64,000 nucleotides of DNA from Pseudooceanicola sp. (GTDB lineage: Bacteria > Pseudomonadota > Alphaproteobacteria > Rhodobacterales > Rhodobacteraceae). Positions 50,210 through 59,364 of this stretch are shown in pieces. The position numbers and the translations under genes were made by a program. The notes beneath the pieces are model-generated. The model was given only the letters and a program-made list of their open reading frames with translations, did no database searches and had not been told where the DNA came from. The number at the start of each line of letters is the position of its first letter. Positions within the stretch are counted from its first letter, which is position 1. The stretch covers positions 1 to 64,000 of the forward strand of contig NZ_JARGNH010000015.1 in assembly GCF_029213205.1 (NCBI RefSeq), written 5' to 3'.

Positions 50210-51004
50210 ATGAGTGACCCACATTATCAGGTCTACGCGGTAAAATACGCGAGGTTCGACCGGCATTCTTCTGGCAATTTCATGGGCGGCGACCCGCATG
50301 ACGGGCCGATGCCGCTCTATTTCTTTGTCTGGCTGATCCGTGGCCATGGCCGCACCATCCTGGTTGACACCGGGTTCAACGCCGACCGCGCGGCCAAGCG
50401 GGGCCGTGCCCTCGAACGCTGCCCGATCGAGGCGCTGGCGTCGCTCGGCGTCGCGCCGGGTGATGTCGATACGGTGGTGATCACCCATCTGCATTACGAC
50501 CATGCCGGCAATATGGACAAGCTGCCCAACGCCCGCTTTGTCCTGCAAGAGGCCGAAATGAACTATGCCACCGGCCGCTATATGCGGCACCGTATGGTGC
50601 GACACCCGTTCGAGCTGGGCGATGTGCAACTGATGGTGGCGCTGAACTATGCCGAACGCGTCGATTGGGTGAATGGGGTCTCGGAGATCGCGCCGGGGGT
50701 CACGGTGCACCACCTGCCCGGCCATTCACTCGGCCTGCAGGCGGTCACTGTGGAAACCGACGTCGGCCGCATCTGTCTGGCCTCGGACGTGGCGCATTTC
50801 TATGCCAATGTCGAACACGGGCTGCCGTTTCCGATCACCGCCAGCGTTGTTGATCAGCTCGACGGGCATGAGGCGGCGCGGAAACTGGCCAGCCACCCGG
50901 ACCTGATGATCCCCGGCCATGATCCCTTGGTTACCGAACGCTTTGCCGCGCTGGCCGACGATCCTGAGATCTATGACCTGACCCGACCTTTGCCACGCGG
51001 CTAG
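50210..51004 (+). CDS. Metallo-beta-lactamase-fold lactonase (N-acyl homoserine lactonase family)
   Basis: Cytosolic metallohydrolase of 264 residues. The zinc motif THLHYDHAGN (H-x-H-x-D-H) is near residue 92, and further ligands lie in HHLPGHSLGLQ and the late IPGHDPLV. The N-terminal part, FFVWLIRGHGRTILVDTGFN, is that of AiiA-type lactonases. In this context the enzyme more plausibly opens a pathway lactone than a quorum-sensing signal, but quorum quenching cannot be excluded. It begins 6 bp after the dehydrogenase gene and is the last gene of the plus-strand operon. Confidence 0.87.
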   Translation: MSDPHYQVYAVKYARFDRHSSGNFMGGDPHDGPMPLYFFVWLIRGHGRTILVDTGFNADRAAKRGRALERCPIEALASLGVAPGDVDTVVITHLHYDHAGNMDKLPNARFVLQEAEMNYATGRYMRHRMVRHPFELGDVQLMVALNYAERVDWVNGVSEIAPGVTVHHLPGHSLGLQAVTVETDVGRICLASDVAHFYANVEHGLPFPITASVVDQLDGHEAARKLASHPDLMIPGHDPLVTERFAALADDPEIYDLTRPLPRG

Positions 51005-51038
51005 GTCGAGACCGTGCGATGCAATATGGAGACGCAGG

Positions 51039-52250
51039 TCAGCCCTGTGCCTTCATCTCTTTCAACACCTGACGCAGGTCGAAATCTGCCGCGGCAAGCC
51101 GCTCACGGCTGACTGCCGGATCAAGCTTCAGGATTTGGCGCGCGGCCATATGCGGGGCGGGCATATTGACGCTTTCCAGCGCCGCAAAGACCCCGCCACG
51201 GAACCGCAAAACCAGTAGCTTGCCCGGTTCAGTCGGGATCACCTCGGCGCTGTCGTCGGATTGCGCCAGCCCGGCGATTTGCAGCTTGGCCTCGGCCTGA
51301 TCGCTCCAGAACCAGGGCACCGCATCATAGGGCGCGGGCGTGCCGGTGATCGTCGCCGCAATGGCGCGCGCATGGTCGGTGGCCGCCTGCACCGATTCCA
51401 GCCGCACCGGCGCGCCGGTCACCGGGTCCGGAAAGGCCGCGCAATCGCCCAGGGCAAAGATCGCCGGATCGGCGGTGCGCAGATGATCGTCAACCAGAAT
51501 GCCGTTCGACACCGGCAATCCGGCGGCAGCGGCCAGTTCGGCATTCGGGCGCACCCCGGCGGCCAGAACCACCAGATCACCGCTCAATACCTCACCGTCT
51601 GCCAAGGTGACGCTGCTCGCGTTCATCGCCGCAGCCGGGGTGCTTGTCAGCAGGCGCACGCCGGCGTTGCGGTGAAGATCGGCAAAGAAGGCGGAGGTCG
51701 GTTCCGACACCGCCCGCGCCATCACCCGATCCGCCGCCTCGACCACGCTCACCTGCCAGCCCGCGGCGCGCGCAACTGCGGCGAATTCCAGCCCGATAAA
51801 GCCGCCGCCGACAACAATCGCATGGCCATTGGCGCCCATACGGTCACGCAGGTCAACCGCATGGCCAAGGGTGCGCAACGACACAATCGCCGGATCGTCG
51901 GCGCCGGGCAACGGCGGCAGGGCGTTGCGGGCACCGGTGGCCAGTATCAGATATTCATAAGCGAGAACCGCGCCATCCTCGGTGGTGATCGTGTGGGCGG
52001 CGCGATCAATCGCAGCCACCTTGTCATTGCGCAGGGTGATATCGTTCTGCGTATAAAAGGCGGCGGTGCGCAGCAACAGCCGGTCGGCATCGCCCTCTTT
52101 CAGATAGGCCTTGGACAGCGGCGGGCGTTGATAAGGCAGGCCCGGCTCATCGCCGATCAGTGTTACCGGCCCGGCATACCCCGCCGTGCGCAGGCTCGCC
52201 GCCGCCTGAAATCCGCCCTGCCCGGCACCGATGATCACTACACCCGTCAT
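51039..52250 (-). CDS. FAD-dependent ferredoxin reductase (rhodocoxin/putidaredoxin reductase type)
   Basis: Flavoprotein of 403 residues that moves electrons from NAD(P)H to a ferredoxin. The FAD site is VVIIGAGQGGFQAAASLR, with the PYQRPPLSKAYL motif that is characteristic of oxygenase-linked reductases; the pyridine nucleotide site is HAIVVGGGFIGLEFAAVARAAG, and the FAD-adenine region is IFALGDCAAFPDPVTG. ATG 52250 is chosen because GGAGAAGACG precedes it. It is convergent with the lactonase gene. Together with the Rieske ferredoxin it would form a two-component electron chain for a missing oxygenase or P450. Confidence 0.9.
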   Translation of the reverse strand: MTGVVIIGAGQGGFQAAASLRTAGYAGPVTLIGDEPGLPYQRPPLSKAYLKEGDADRLLLRTAAFYTQNDITLRNDKVAAIDRAAHTITTEDGAVLAYEYLILATGARNALPPLPGADDPAIVSLRTLGHAVDLRDRMGANGHAIVVGGGFIGLEFAAVARAAGWQVSVVEAADRVMARAVSEPTSAFFADLHRNAGVRLLTSTPAAAMNASSVTLADGEVLSGDLVVLAAGVRPNAELAAAAGLPVSNGILVDDHLRTADPAIFALGDCAAFPDPVTGAPVRLESVQAATDHARAIAATITGTPAPYDAVPWFWSDQAEAKLQIAGLAQSDDSAEVIPTEPGKLLVLRFRGGVFAALESVNMPAPHMAARQILKLDPAVSRERLAAADFDLRQVLKEMKAQG

Positions 52251-52384
52251 TTCGTCTTCTCCGTTTACCATTGGCCGCACCCGCGACGCAGCCAGGCGCC
52301 GCGCGGTTGTGATCTTGGTTGGCACAGTGCCGTCGGATGCTCAACCCGCACGAAGGACACAGCACGGACGCAGCACCGCGAAAC

Positions 52385-54064
52385 TCAATCAGCGTGGCGC
52401 AGAGTGATGCGATAACGGGTCAGGTCGCCCTCGGTGGTGGCGCCGGGGGACAGGGCGATCTCCAGCCGCGCACCGGCGGGCAGGGACAGCACCGGCGGGC
52501 GGTAGGCGACCAGCCCGGTATCGACCCATTTCGCCAGGTCCTCACCGTTCAGCCGCACCACAACGCTGATCCCGTCCCGGCTTTCCCCGACCAGATCGAA
52601 CTGGGCGTCAAGCCTGACGCGCATCGCCCGAGGCGCACGAAACTCATGCACGATTTCAACTGGATAAGATGGAAATCCGGCGGGAAGCATAACCTGCGAC
52701 AACACCCGGACATCGGCGTTTTTCGACACCCCCAGCCAGGGCGTCCAGGGCCGCCCGGGGCCGCCCTGACCCGGCATCGTCGCCAGCGGCGTTTCGCCGT
52801 CAGGATCGCGGACAAAGCGGCGGAAGGGATCGGTGCCACCACCCGGCACAGCCGGATCGGGAAAGCTGAACTGGTGGAAACTGTCGGCGATGACCTCTTG
52901 CGCGCCCAGCACGAAATCCCGGCTCAGATCGATCGGCCCGGTCGAGGTCAGCACCAACGGCGCGGTCTCGGACAGACGGAAATCGCGCCCCGGCAGCACC
53001 TGTCCGGTGGCGTCCCGCATCTGGACCTGGTCCGACATCAGCCGCAGATCGCGCGGAACGCCCCAGATCACCAAAACGCGCTCATCGAACAGGCAGGCAT
53101 AGGTAAACGGATCAGGCGCGACATCCTGCACCTGCCGCCCCTCCATGGTCTCGCGCAGAAACAGGAAACTGCGCATCACCTCGGTCTGGCGCAGGTCGCT
53201 GTCGATCAGCGGCATATAGCCGTCGCCGCGCTGGTTCAGCGCATACCAGGCCAGCCGCGACACCCCGGACAGGGCCATCTGGCAATAGCCGCGCAGCAAA
53301 GCGTCCGGCGCCCCGGCCGGATCCTGCGAGCCAAATTCGGTGATCTCGACCGGCATCTTCTCCAGCCCCGGCAGCCGCCGCATCACCGCGATCTGGCGCG
53401 CCAGCTGTTCGATTGGCGTGTCGTAGGGATGCAGGGCAATACTGTCCATATAGCCCGCCGCACCCAGCGCCAGCATCTGGCCAAGGTAGCCGCTCGGGAT
53501 CGAATGCACCCCGCCGCCGATGATCCGAACCTCGGGGCGCAACGCCTTGACCTGGTCATACACCGACTTCAACAGCGCGACATAGGCGGCCGCCCGCGCC
53601 GCAAGCGGCTGCTTCAGCAACGGGCCAGAAACGAAATCGCCACTGTTGAATTCATTGCCAACCTCGACTGAGGTCACCGCCGGGAACCGCGCCACCACCG
53701 CCGCTGCGTGGCGGCCAAAGCCGCGCACCGCCGCCGGGCTGAGCGGGGTCGTGCCACCGTCAAACTTCGGATGGCCATTGTTGACCAGCAGGCTGATCGT
53801 CGCCCCACCGGCTCCGGCCTGGTCAGGATAGACGGTCATCGGTTCATCGTAATGGAAACCACCGCTGCGATCCTCGACCCGATACCAGAACAATTCATCC
53901 CTGAGGTCATCGATGCCAAGGCTGAGCGCCCGGTCCAGCAATCCCGGCGGCACCCCCTGCCCGAAGCTCGAGGCAACGGCGAGCTTTGGGCCACGCAGCT
54001 CGACAGCGCCGCCGGGGAGGGCGCCGAGGATCAGTGCAACCAAGATCGAGACAACCCAGCGCAT
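52385..54064 (-). CDS. Exported glycoside hydrolase-like protein (clan A TIM barrel)
   Basis: Exported protein of 559 residues. A signal peptide (MRWVVSILVALILGALPGGA) is followed by a TIM-barrel glycosidase domain at about residues 30-380. The two catalytic glutamates fit GH39/GH5-type clan A enzymes: the acid/base in EVGNEFNSG (Glu 138) and the nucleophile in VEITEFGSQ (Glu 243). A C-terminal beta-sandwich of about 180 residues may be a carbohydrate-binding domain. Located beside the Wzy/Wzc-type genes, it probably trims or degrades the polymer made here. It is divergent from the O-antigen-ligase-like gene. Confidence 0.85.
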   Translation of the reverse strand: MRWVVSILVALILGALPGGAVELRGPKLAVASSFGQGVPPGLLDRALSLGIDDLRDELFWYRVEDRSGGFHYDEPMTVYPDQAGAGGATISLLVNNGHPKFDGGTTPLSPAAVRGFGRHAAAVVARFPAVTSVEVGNEFNSGDFVSGPLLKQPLAARAAAYVALLKSVYDQVKALRPEVRIIGGGVHSIPSGYLGQMLALGAAGYMDSIALHPYDTPIEQLARQIAVMRRLPGLEKMPVEITEFGSQDPAGAPDALLRGYCQMALSGVSRLAWYALNQRGDGYMPLIDSDLRQTEVMRSFLFLRETMEGRQVQDVAPDPFTYACLFDERVLVIWGVPRDLRLMSDQVQMRDATGQVLPGRDFRLSETAPLVLTSTGPIDLSRDFVLGAQEVIADSFHQFSFPDPAVPGGGTDPFRRFVRDPDGETPLATMPGQGGPGRPWTPWLGVSKNADVRVLSQVMLPAGFPSYPVEIVHEFRAPRAMRVRLDAQFDLVGESRDGISVVVRLNGEDLAKWVDTGLVAYRPPVLSLPAGARLEIALSPGATTEGDLTRYRITLRHAD

Positions 54065-54157
54065 CGCCTGCCTTTGCTGTTGAGGCCCGTCGAACTTGCG
54101 GTAATCCCGGCCTCCGTTCAAGCCGCAGGTCAAGCGCGGCTCCGGCGGCGCCGCCCT

Positions 54158-54219
54158 ATTGTTTCGAAAACGGCAACAATCGTGCTTAATGGAAATACTC
54201 TCGCCGGAACGGCAACAAT
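54158..54219. promoter_or_regulatory. AACAAT motif cluster in the first exopolysaccharide control region
   Basis: ATTGTT (54158-54163) and AACAAT (54175-54180) form an inverted repeat with an 11-bp spacer. ACGGCAACAAT occurs at 54170-54180 and again at 54209-54219. The same GGCAACAAT returns at 55703-55711, and an ATTGTT shortly after it at 55728-55733. The cluster lies between the divergent glycosidase gene and the Wzy-like gene, a suitable place for shared control. Confidence 0.5.
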
Positions 54220-54275
54220 TTGCGGGCCAACCCGCCACCGCACACTTGACGTCGGGTCCCGTGCCGGGGCCAGTG

Positions 54276-55688
54276 ATGCGCATGGAACTCCTGCCCAGCT
54301 CATTCCTTGCTCTTGTCGTGCTGGCCGCGCTTGCGGTGACCGGCCCTTATCGGGGACTCGCGCTGTTCCTGGCGACGACCTGCTTCGGTGCGGCGGCGGC
54401 GTTCAACCTACCTGCACTTGGCGGCGCCTCGATCCTGATTGCCGATATCGCCGCCTTGATGATGTTTGCGCTGGTCGCCCTGCGCCGTGACGGTCCGGGT
54501 CTGATTGCCGGCAGTATGCGGTTGGGTGAGCCGGGGTTCTGGCTGCTGCTGCTGGCCCTGTTCGCGATCCTCGCCACCCTGTTTTTCCCGCGCCTGTTCG
54601 AAGGCCAGACCCTGGTGTTCAGCCTGACCCGCGACCTGGGCGAGGAAGGGATCATCGCGATCCCGCTGCGCCCCAGCGCCGGAAACTTGACTCAGCTGTT
54701 CCGGCTGATGCTCGGGGTGGCCATTTTCTATGCTTTGGCAACGGTGTTTCGGCTGCGCCCCGACGGGCCGCATGTGCTGCGCGCGATTGCGGTGCTCACC
54801 GCCGTCAATGTCGGGCTGGGCTGGATTGACGTGCTGAGCCATGCGATTGGCCTGCCGCATCTGCTCGACCTGATCCGCAGCGCCAATTACGCGATGTTGG
54901 ATGACGTTTACATGGCGGGAGTGAAACGCATGGTCGGCGGTTATCCCGAGGCCAGCGCCTACGGCTATTTCAGCCTGGGCATATTTGCCTTCTGGGCCCG
55001 CTACTGGATCAGTGCGCCGCGCCTGCCAATGGCCGGGATCATGCTGGCGCTGTCGACCATAGCCATCCTGCATTCGACATCCTCGGCCTCCTATGTCGCC
55101 ACGCTGGCCTTTCTGTTGGTCACTGCGGCATTGGCGATGCTCGCCAGATTGCGCAGTCAGGTCAGCCGCCGCGGCCTTGCGGTGTCGACCTTTGCCTTTG
55201 TGCTGACCGGTCTGACGGCGCTTCTGCTGATCACCAGCTATGCGTTCCTTGCCCCGGTTCAGAACTTCTTTGACAATGTTCTGTTCGACAAGCTGGCCAG
55301 CGATTCCGGCGTCGAACGGATGAGCTGGAACGCCCAGGCGTTCAAGAACTTCCTTGAAACCCGGATGATGGGCGCCGGGCTGGGCTCTGTGCGCGCCTCA
55401 AGCTGGATCATGGCGACACTGGCCAGCCTCGGGGTGATCGGCACCCTGTTGTTCCTGCTGTTCATCGCCAGCGTCCTGAAGCCCCTCCCCCGTAATGCCG
55501 GGACCGGCACCCGCGCCATCACCATAGCGGCGCTGAAATCCGCCTGCCTCGGCTTGCTGATATCCTCGCTGCTGACCGGGGCGACTCCGGATCTGGGCCT
55601 GATCTTCTTTGCCTGCGCCGGGCTGGCCGCCGGTCTGTCACGCGGGGCGATTCTCCAACATCGAGATCGCGCTCAACCACCTCTGTGA
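54276..55688 (+). CDS. O-antigen ligase/Wzy-like polysaccharide polymerase
   Basis: Integral membrane protein of 470 residues with about ten to twelve predicted helices, no signal peptide and the long periplasmic loop seen in Wzy/WaaL proteins (about residues 195-230). The loop contains DDVYMAGVKRMVGGYPEASAYGYFSLG, a conserved polymerase/ligase-type block. The predicted role is polymerisation or ligation of lipid-linked repeat units at the outer face of the inner membrane. ATG 54276 is chosen; ATG 54282 is nearly as good. A longer in-frame opening reaches 54159 but has no hydrophobic character. It lies 288 bp upstream of the autokinase gene and is convergent to nothing, so the two may be separate transcripts. 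Confidence 0.82.
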   Translation: MRMELLPSSFLALVVLAALAVTGPYRGLALFLATTCFGAAAAFNLPALGGASILIADIAALMMFALVALRRDGPGLIAGSMRLGEPGFWLLLLALFAILATLFFPRLFEGQTLVFSLTRDLGEEGIIAIPLRPSAGNLTQLFRLMLGVAIFYALATVFRLRPDGPHVLRAIAVLTAVNVGLGWIDVLSHAIGLPHLLDLIRSANYAMLDDVYMAGVKRMVGGYPEASAYGYFSLGIFAFWARYWISAPRLPMAGIMLALSTIAILHSTSSASYVATLAFLLVTAALAMLARLRSQVSRRGLAVSTFAFVLTGLTALLLITSYAFLAPVQNFFDNVLFDKLASDSGVERMSWNAQAFKNFLETRMMGAGLGSVRASSWIMATLASLGVIGTLLFLLFIASVLKPLPRNAGTGTRAITIAALKSACLGLLISSLLTGATPDLGLIFFACAGLAAGLSRGAILQHRDRAQPPL

Positions 55689-55702
55689 TCGGTTACGATC
55701 CT

Positions 55703-55815
55703 GGCAACAATCCGGGTGATCCCTGGCTATTGTTAACGAATATTACCAAAAAATAAGCCATTATTGTCAACAACTTGTTCAAAACTTGACAGGAGTCCGT
55801 CCGGGTCACGATAGT
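55703..55815 (+). promoter_or_regulatory. Predicted promoter region of the autokinase operon
   Basis: A 288-bp gap (55689-55976) separates the Wzy-like gene from the autokinase gene and no gene lies in it. TTGACA at 55786-55791 and GATAGT at 55810-55815 (18-bp spacing) form a good sigma-70 promoter with an untranslated leader of about 155 bases. Upstream lies AT-rich sequence with GGCAACAAT (55703-55711) and an ATTGTT (55728-55733) as an inverted partner. The long leader could carry further control. Confidence 0.5.
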
Positions 55816-55976
55816 GCCCCGAACTTGTCTTATTTCGCCCAATTCCGGGCCGCCCTGCGATTGCCATCGCGATCCGGGCATCCCCGGGGCCAGGCGGCAG
55901 CGGCAGATAAAAATTCAAACACGCCTCAGGGCGCCACTTTCACCGCACCGCACGCGGGCAGAGAACGGGCCAGAAA

Positions 55977-58187
55977 ATGGTAGCAAGCATGACCGATATC
56001 TTCGATCGCGGGCCCTTGGCGCCGCGTCGCCGGTCCGCCGCGACGCAGGATGGCGATTCCGTCGATCTGCGGATGATGTTCCGTGGCGTCTGGAATGACC
56101 GTTTCATCATCCTCGGCGCGGCGCTGGCCTGCGGAATTCTGGCCGCGTTTCTGGTGCTGCAGGTGACCCCGCGCTACACCTCGGTGTCGCAAATCCTGCT
56201 CGATCCACGCGAACGCCAGGTGATAACCAATCAACAGGTGGTGTCCGACCTCAAGCTCAGCGATCAGGTGGTCGCCAGCGAGTTGTCGATCATGCGCTCC
56301 AACCTGCTGTTGGAAAAGGTGATCGAGGAAATCGACGCGATCGACCCGAAAGCGTTGGAAATCCTCGATCCGGCGGAGAAATCGCCACGATTCATCGACA
56401 GTGTCACCTCGTCGATGCTGGGCCTGTTCCGGCGCTCGAAATCCGATGGTGCAGGCAGCGCCGAAATGGCCGAACGCGCCCGGCTTGAACGGTTGACCTG
56501 GGCGATCCGGCGCAGCGTGACCCTGTCGCGTGACGGCAAGGCCTATGTGATCACCATCAAGGCGGAAACCGAGGATCCGGGATTCTCTGCGCTTCTGGCC
56601 GCCACCATCGCCGAACAATATGTCGCCCAGCAATTGCAGGGACGTCGCAACACCGCGACCCAGGCCGCCGACTGGATCGAAACCCGGGTCGAGGACCTGC
56701 GCAAACAGGTCGAACTGGCCGAGGCCGCAGTCGAGGATTACCGCGCCGACAGCCTGGAAAAGAACGGCACCAGCGCCGATATCGTGTCGCAGCGGATGGT
56801 CAGCCTGAACAAGGAACTGATCGCCACCCGGGTCGACCGCGTCGCCGCCGAAGCCCGCTATAATGAAATGGCCCGCCTGTTAGAGACCGGGGGTTTCGAC
56901 GCGCTTGGCAGCATGTTCACCTCGGATACCATCAAGGAACTCGACACCCGCCGGGTCGAGATCGAGGCCACGGATGCGCAATGGGCCGAACGCTTTGACG
57001 ACAACCACCCGGAACGGCGGCGGATCGCCGGGCAATTGGCCGAGGTCAACCGTGCCCTGTCGGTGGAATTCCAACGCGCCCTCGATGCCCAGCGCAACGA
57101 GGTACAGATCGCCCAGATCCGCGAGAACACCATCCGCGAAAGCCTGGAATACACCGAGGCGCAATATCTGTTGGTGTCGCGCAGCTCGATCGGTCTGCGC
57201 CAGTTGGAACGGCAGGCCGAAGTTGCCCGCAACATGTATTCCGACCTGCTGAACCGCTATGCGGAAACCCGCACCCAGGAACAATTGCAGCAGGCCGATG
57301 CCCGGATCATCGAACGCGCCACCCTGCCCGGCGCGCCCTCGGCGCCCCGGCCCAAGTTGATGACCTTTCTGGGGCTGGTGATCGGTGGCCTGCTCGGCTT
57401 TGGCGTCGCCGCCTTCCGCCAGCTCAGCACCCGCGCCTATCGCAGCCCGGTCGACCTGGCGCTGGACACCGGGGTTCCGGTTCTGGGCACCACCCCGGAA
57501 CGCAATTGGGCCAGCACCGCCGCCGCCATCCGCGAGATCGAGGCCGATCCGATGGGCCCGGTGGCCGAGGCGATGAAGAAGGTGCGCAACGAATTGAAGC
57601 TGGGCGAAGAAATCGTCGAACCGCAGAGCATCGCGCTGCTGTCGCCGCTGCAGGACGAGGGCAAGACCACGACGACGGTGTTGCTGGCCCGGGTCAGCGA
57701 ACTTGCGAACAAACTGGTGGTGGTGGTCGATTGCGACTTCCGCAAGAATTCGCTGCAGAACGAATATCAATTGCCGATGGAGCACGACCTGGGAGAGCTG
57801 ATCCGGGGCGATTGTTCGGTTCTGGACGCGGTCAACACCGACACCGGCCTTGGCTTTGACCTGTTGGCCAATCGCGCGCCCGATCCGACCTGTACCGATC
57901 TGCTGACCACCGAATGGCTGCGTTCGACCCTGGACGAGCTCAAGCAATATTACGACGTCATCCTGGTCAATTGCCCGGCGATCCTACCGGTGGCGGAAAC
58001 CCTGGTCCTGGCCCGTGCCGTGGATCAGCGGGTGATGCTGGTGCGGCACAATTCGACCGCCCGCAGCGCCGCCCGCCGCTGCCTGTCGACGCTCGAGCAT
58101 AACGAGCTGGATATCGTCGGTCAGATCATGACCCGCGTCGATCCGCGGATGCTGTCTGACGAAGATCTCTATCGTTACAATTACTAA
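55977..58187 (+). CDS. Polysaccharide co-polymerase with tyrosine autokinase domain (Wzc/ExoP type)
   Basis: Inner-membrane protein of 736 residues controlling chain length and export of the polymer. The Wzz domain begins after membrane helix 1 (about residues 45-65) and ends at helix 2 near residue 463, enclosing a long coiled coil. The BY-kinase domain has a Walker A-like SPLQDEGKTTTT at about residue 555, Walker A' VVVVDCDFRK at about 580 and Walker B-like VILVNCPAI at about 661. The Tyr cluster is the very end, YRYNY, three Tyr only. ATG 55977 is used; ATG 55989 is possible. It is followed 19 bp later by the GT4 gene. Confidence 0.9.
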   Translation: MVASMTDIFDRGPLAPRRRSAATQDGDSVDLRMMFRGVWNDRFIILGAALACGILAAFLVLQVTPRYTSVSQILLDPRERQVITNQQVVSDLKLSDQVVASELSIMRSNLLLEKVIEEIDAIDPKALEILDPAEKSPRFIDSVTSSMLGLFRRSKSDGAGSAEMAERARLERLTWAIRRSVTLSRDGKAYVITIKAETEDPGFSALLAATIAEQYVAQQLQGRRNTATQAADWIETRVEDLRKQVELAEAAVEDYRADSLEKNGTSADIVSQRMVSLNKELIATRVDRVAAEARYNEMARLLETGGFDALGSMFTSDTIKELDTRRVEIEATDAQWAERFDDNHPERRRIAGQLAEVNRALSVEFQRALDAQRNEVQIAQIRENTIRESLEYTEAQYLLVSRSSIGLRQLERQAEVARNMYSDLLNRYAETRTQEQLQQADARIIERATLPGAPSAPRPKLMTFLGLVIGGLLGFGVAAFRQLSTRAYRSPVDLALDTGVPVLGTTPERNWASTAAAIREIEADPMGPVAEAMKKVRNELKLGEEIVEPQSIALLSPLQDEGKTTTTVLLARVSELANKLVVVVDCDFRKNSLQNEYQLPMEHDLGELIRGDCSVLDAVNTDTGLGFDLLANRAPDPTCTDLLTTEWLRSTLDELKQYYDVILVNCPAILPVAETLVLARAVDQRVMLVRHNSTARSAARRCLSTLEHNELDIVGQIMTRVDPRMLSDEDLYRYNY

Positions 58188-58206
58188 GCCGCGGGAGGCT
58201 CTGACC

Positions 58207-59364
58207 ATGACCAGACAGATGTCTGCCGAACCGCGTGTGGCGCTGATCCATTACTGGCTGATCGGCATGCGTGGCGGTGAAAAGGTGCTTGAGGCGCTGT
58301 GCCGGATGTATCCGCAGGCCGATATCTTTACCCATGTCTATGCCCCGGAAAAGATATCCGACACGATCAACGCGCATCGGGTGATCGAAACCTCGGTCGG
58401 GCGCCTGCCCTTTGCCAAGCGGCTGTATCAATCCTATCTGCCGTTCATGCCGCGCGCCCTGGAGGAGATCGACCTCACTGGCTATGACCTGGTGATCTCC
58501 AGCGAGGCTGGGCCGGCCAAAGGCGTGATCGCCCCGCCGGATGCCTATCACCTGTGCTATTGCCATTCGCCGATGCGCTATCTCTGGGATCAATACCACG
58601 TCTATCTGAAATCCGCCGGGCGGCTGTCACGGCTGATCCTGCCGCATGTCGCGCATCGGCTGCGGCTGTGGGACGTCTCCAGCGCCGCGCGAGTCGATGC
58701 CTTTGCCGCCAATTCCAGCCATGTTGCGTCGCGGATCGAGAAATACTGGAATCGCGGCGCCGAGGTGGTGCATCCGCCGGTCGATGTCGATGCGTTTTCG
58801 CCGGTCCGCGCCTCGGATCTGGGCGACTATTACCTCTGGGTCGGAGAGTTGGCCCCCTACAAGCGCCCCGATCTGCTGATCGACGCCTTCAACCGGCTTG
58901 GCCTGCCGCTGGTGATCATCGGTGGCCCCGACAAGACCAGCCAGCAGTTGCAGAAACAAGCCAAGGACAACATCACCTTTCTGGGCCGCACCGATTTCGA
59001 AACCCTGCGCCATCACATGGCCCGCTGCCGGGCGCTGGTGTTCCCGGGCGAAGAGGATTTCGGCATTGTCCCGGTCGAGGTCATGGCCTCGGGCCGTCCG
59101 GTGATCGCCTATGATCGTGGCGGTGCCCGCGACACCGTGGTGCACGGCAAGACCGGGATGCTGTTTCAGGATCAATCCGTTGACGGGCTGGTGAAAGCGA
59201 TCAAGGAATTCGAATCCGCCCGGCTCTATGAGGTCGACAGCATGGTTCTGGTCAATCACGCCCGCCGCTTCAGCGAGGCCGCGTTCCGGGTCGGCATCGA
59301 ACGGCTGTTGCCGCCAGCGCTGGCGCCGGCCGACACCGCCGTGCTCAGCCGCCCGGCAGAGTGA
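58207..59364 (+). CDS. Glycosyltransferase family 4 protein
   Basis: Cytosolic or membrane-associated GT-B glycosyltransferase of 385 residues. The N-terminal domain holds VALIHYWLIGMRGGEKVLEALCRMYPQADIFTHVY and the acceptor-side CYCHSPMRYLWDQY. The donor-binding domain has LWVGELAPYKRPDLLIDAFNRLGLPLVIIGGPDK and the E-x7-E motif in EEDFGIVPVEVMASGRPVIAYDRGGARDTV. Donor is probably a nucleotide sugar such as GDP-mannose or UDP-glucose. A good ribosome-binding site (GGGAGG) lies before ATG 58207. It follows the autokinase gene in one operon; its last 20 bp overlap the convergent hydrolase gene. Confidence 0.92.
   Translation: MTRQMSAEPRVALIHYWLIGMRGGEKVLEALCRMYPQADIFTHVYAPEKISDTINAHRVIETSVGRLPFAKRLYQSYLPFMPRALEEIDLTGYDLVISSEAGPAKGVIAPPDAYHLCYCHSPMRYLWDQYHVYLKSAGRLSRLILPHVAHRLRLWDVSSAARVDAFAANSSHVASRIEKYWNRGAEVVHPPVDVDAFSPVRASDLGDYYLWVGELAPYKRPDLLIDAFNRLGLPLVIIGGPDKTSQQLQKQAKDNITFLGRTDFETLRHHMARCRALVFPGEEDFGIVPVEVMASGRPVIAYDRGGARDTVVHGKTGMLFQDQSVDGLVKAIKEFESARLYEVDSMVLVNHARRFSEAAFRVGIERLLPPALAPADTAVLSRPAE

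Noticed and set aside
50210..51004. Quorum-quenching lactonase as the named function.
   Set aside because: The fold is shared by many lactonases, and the catabolic setting makes a pathway lactone more likely.
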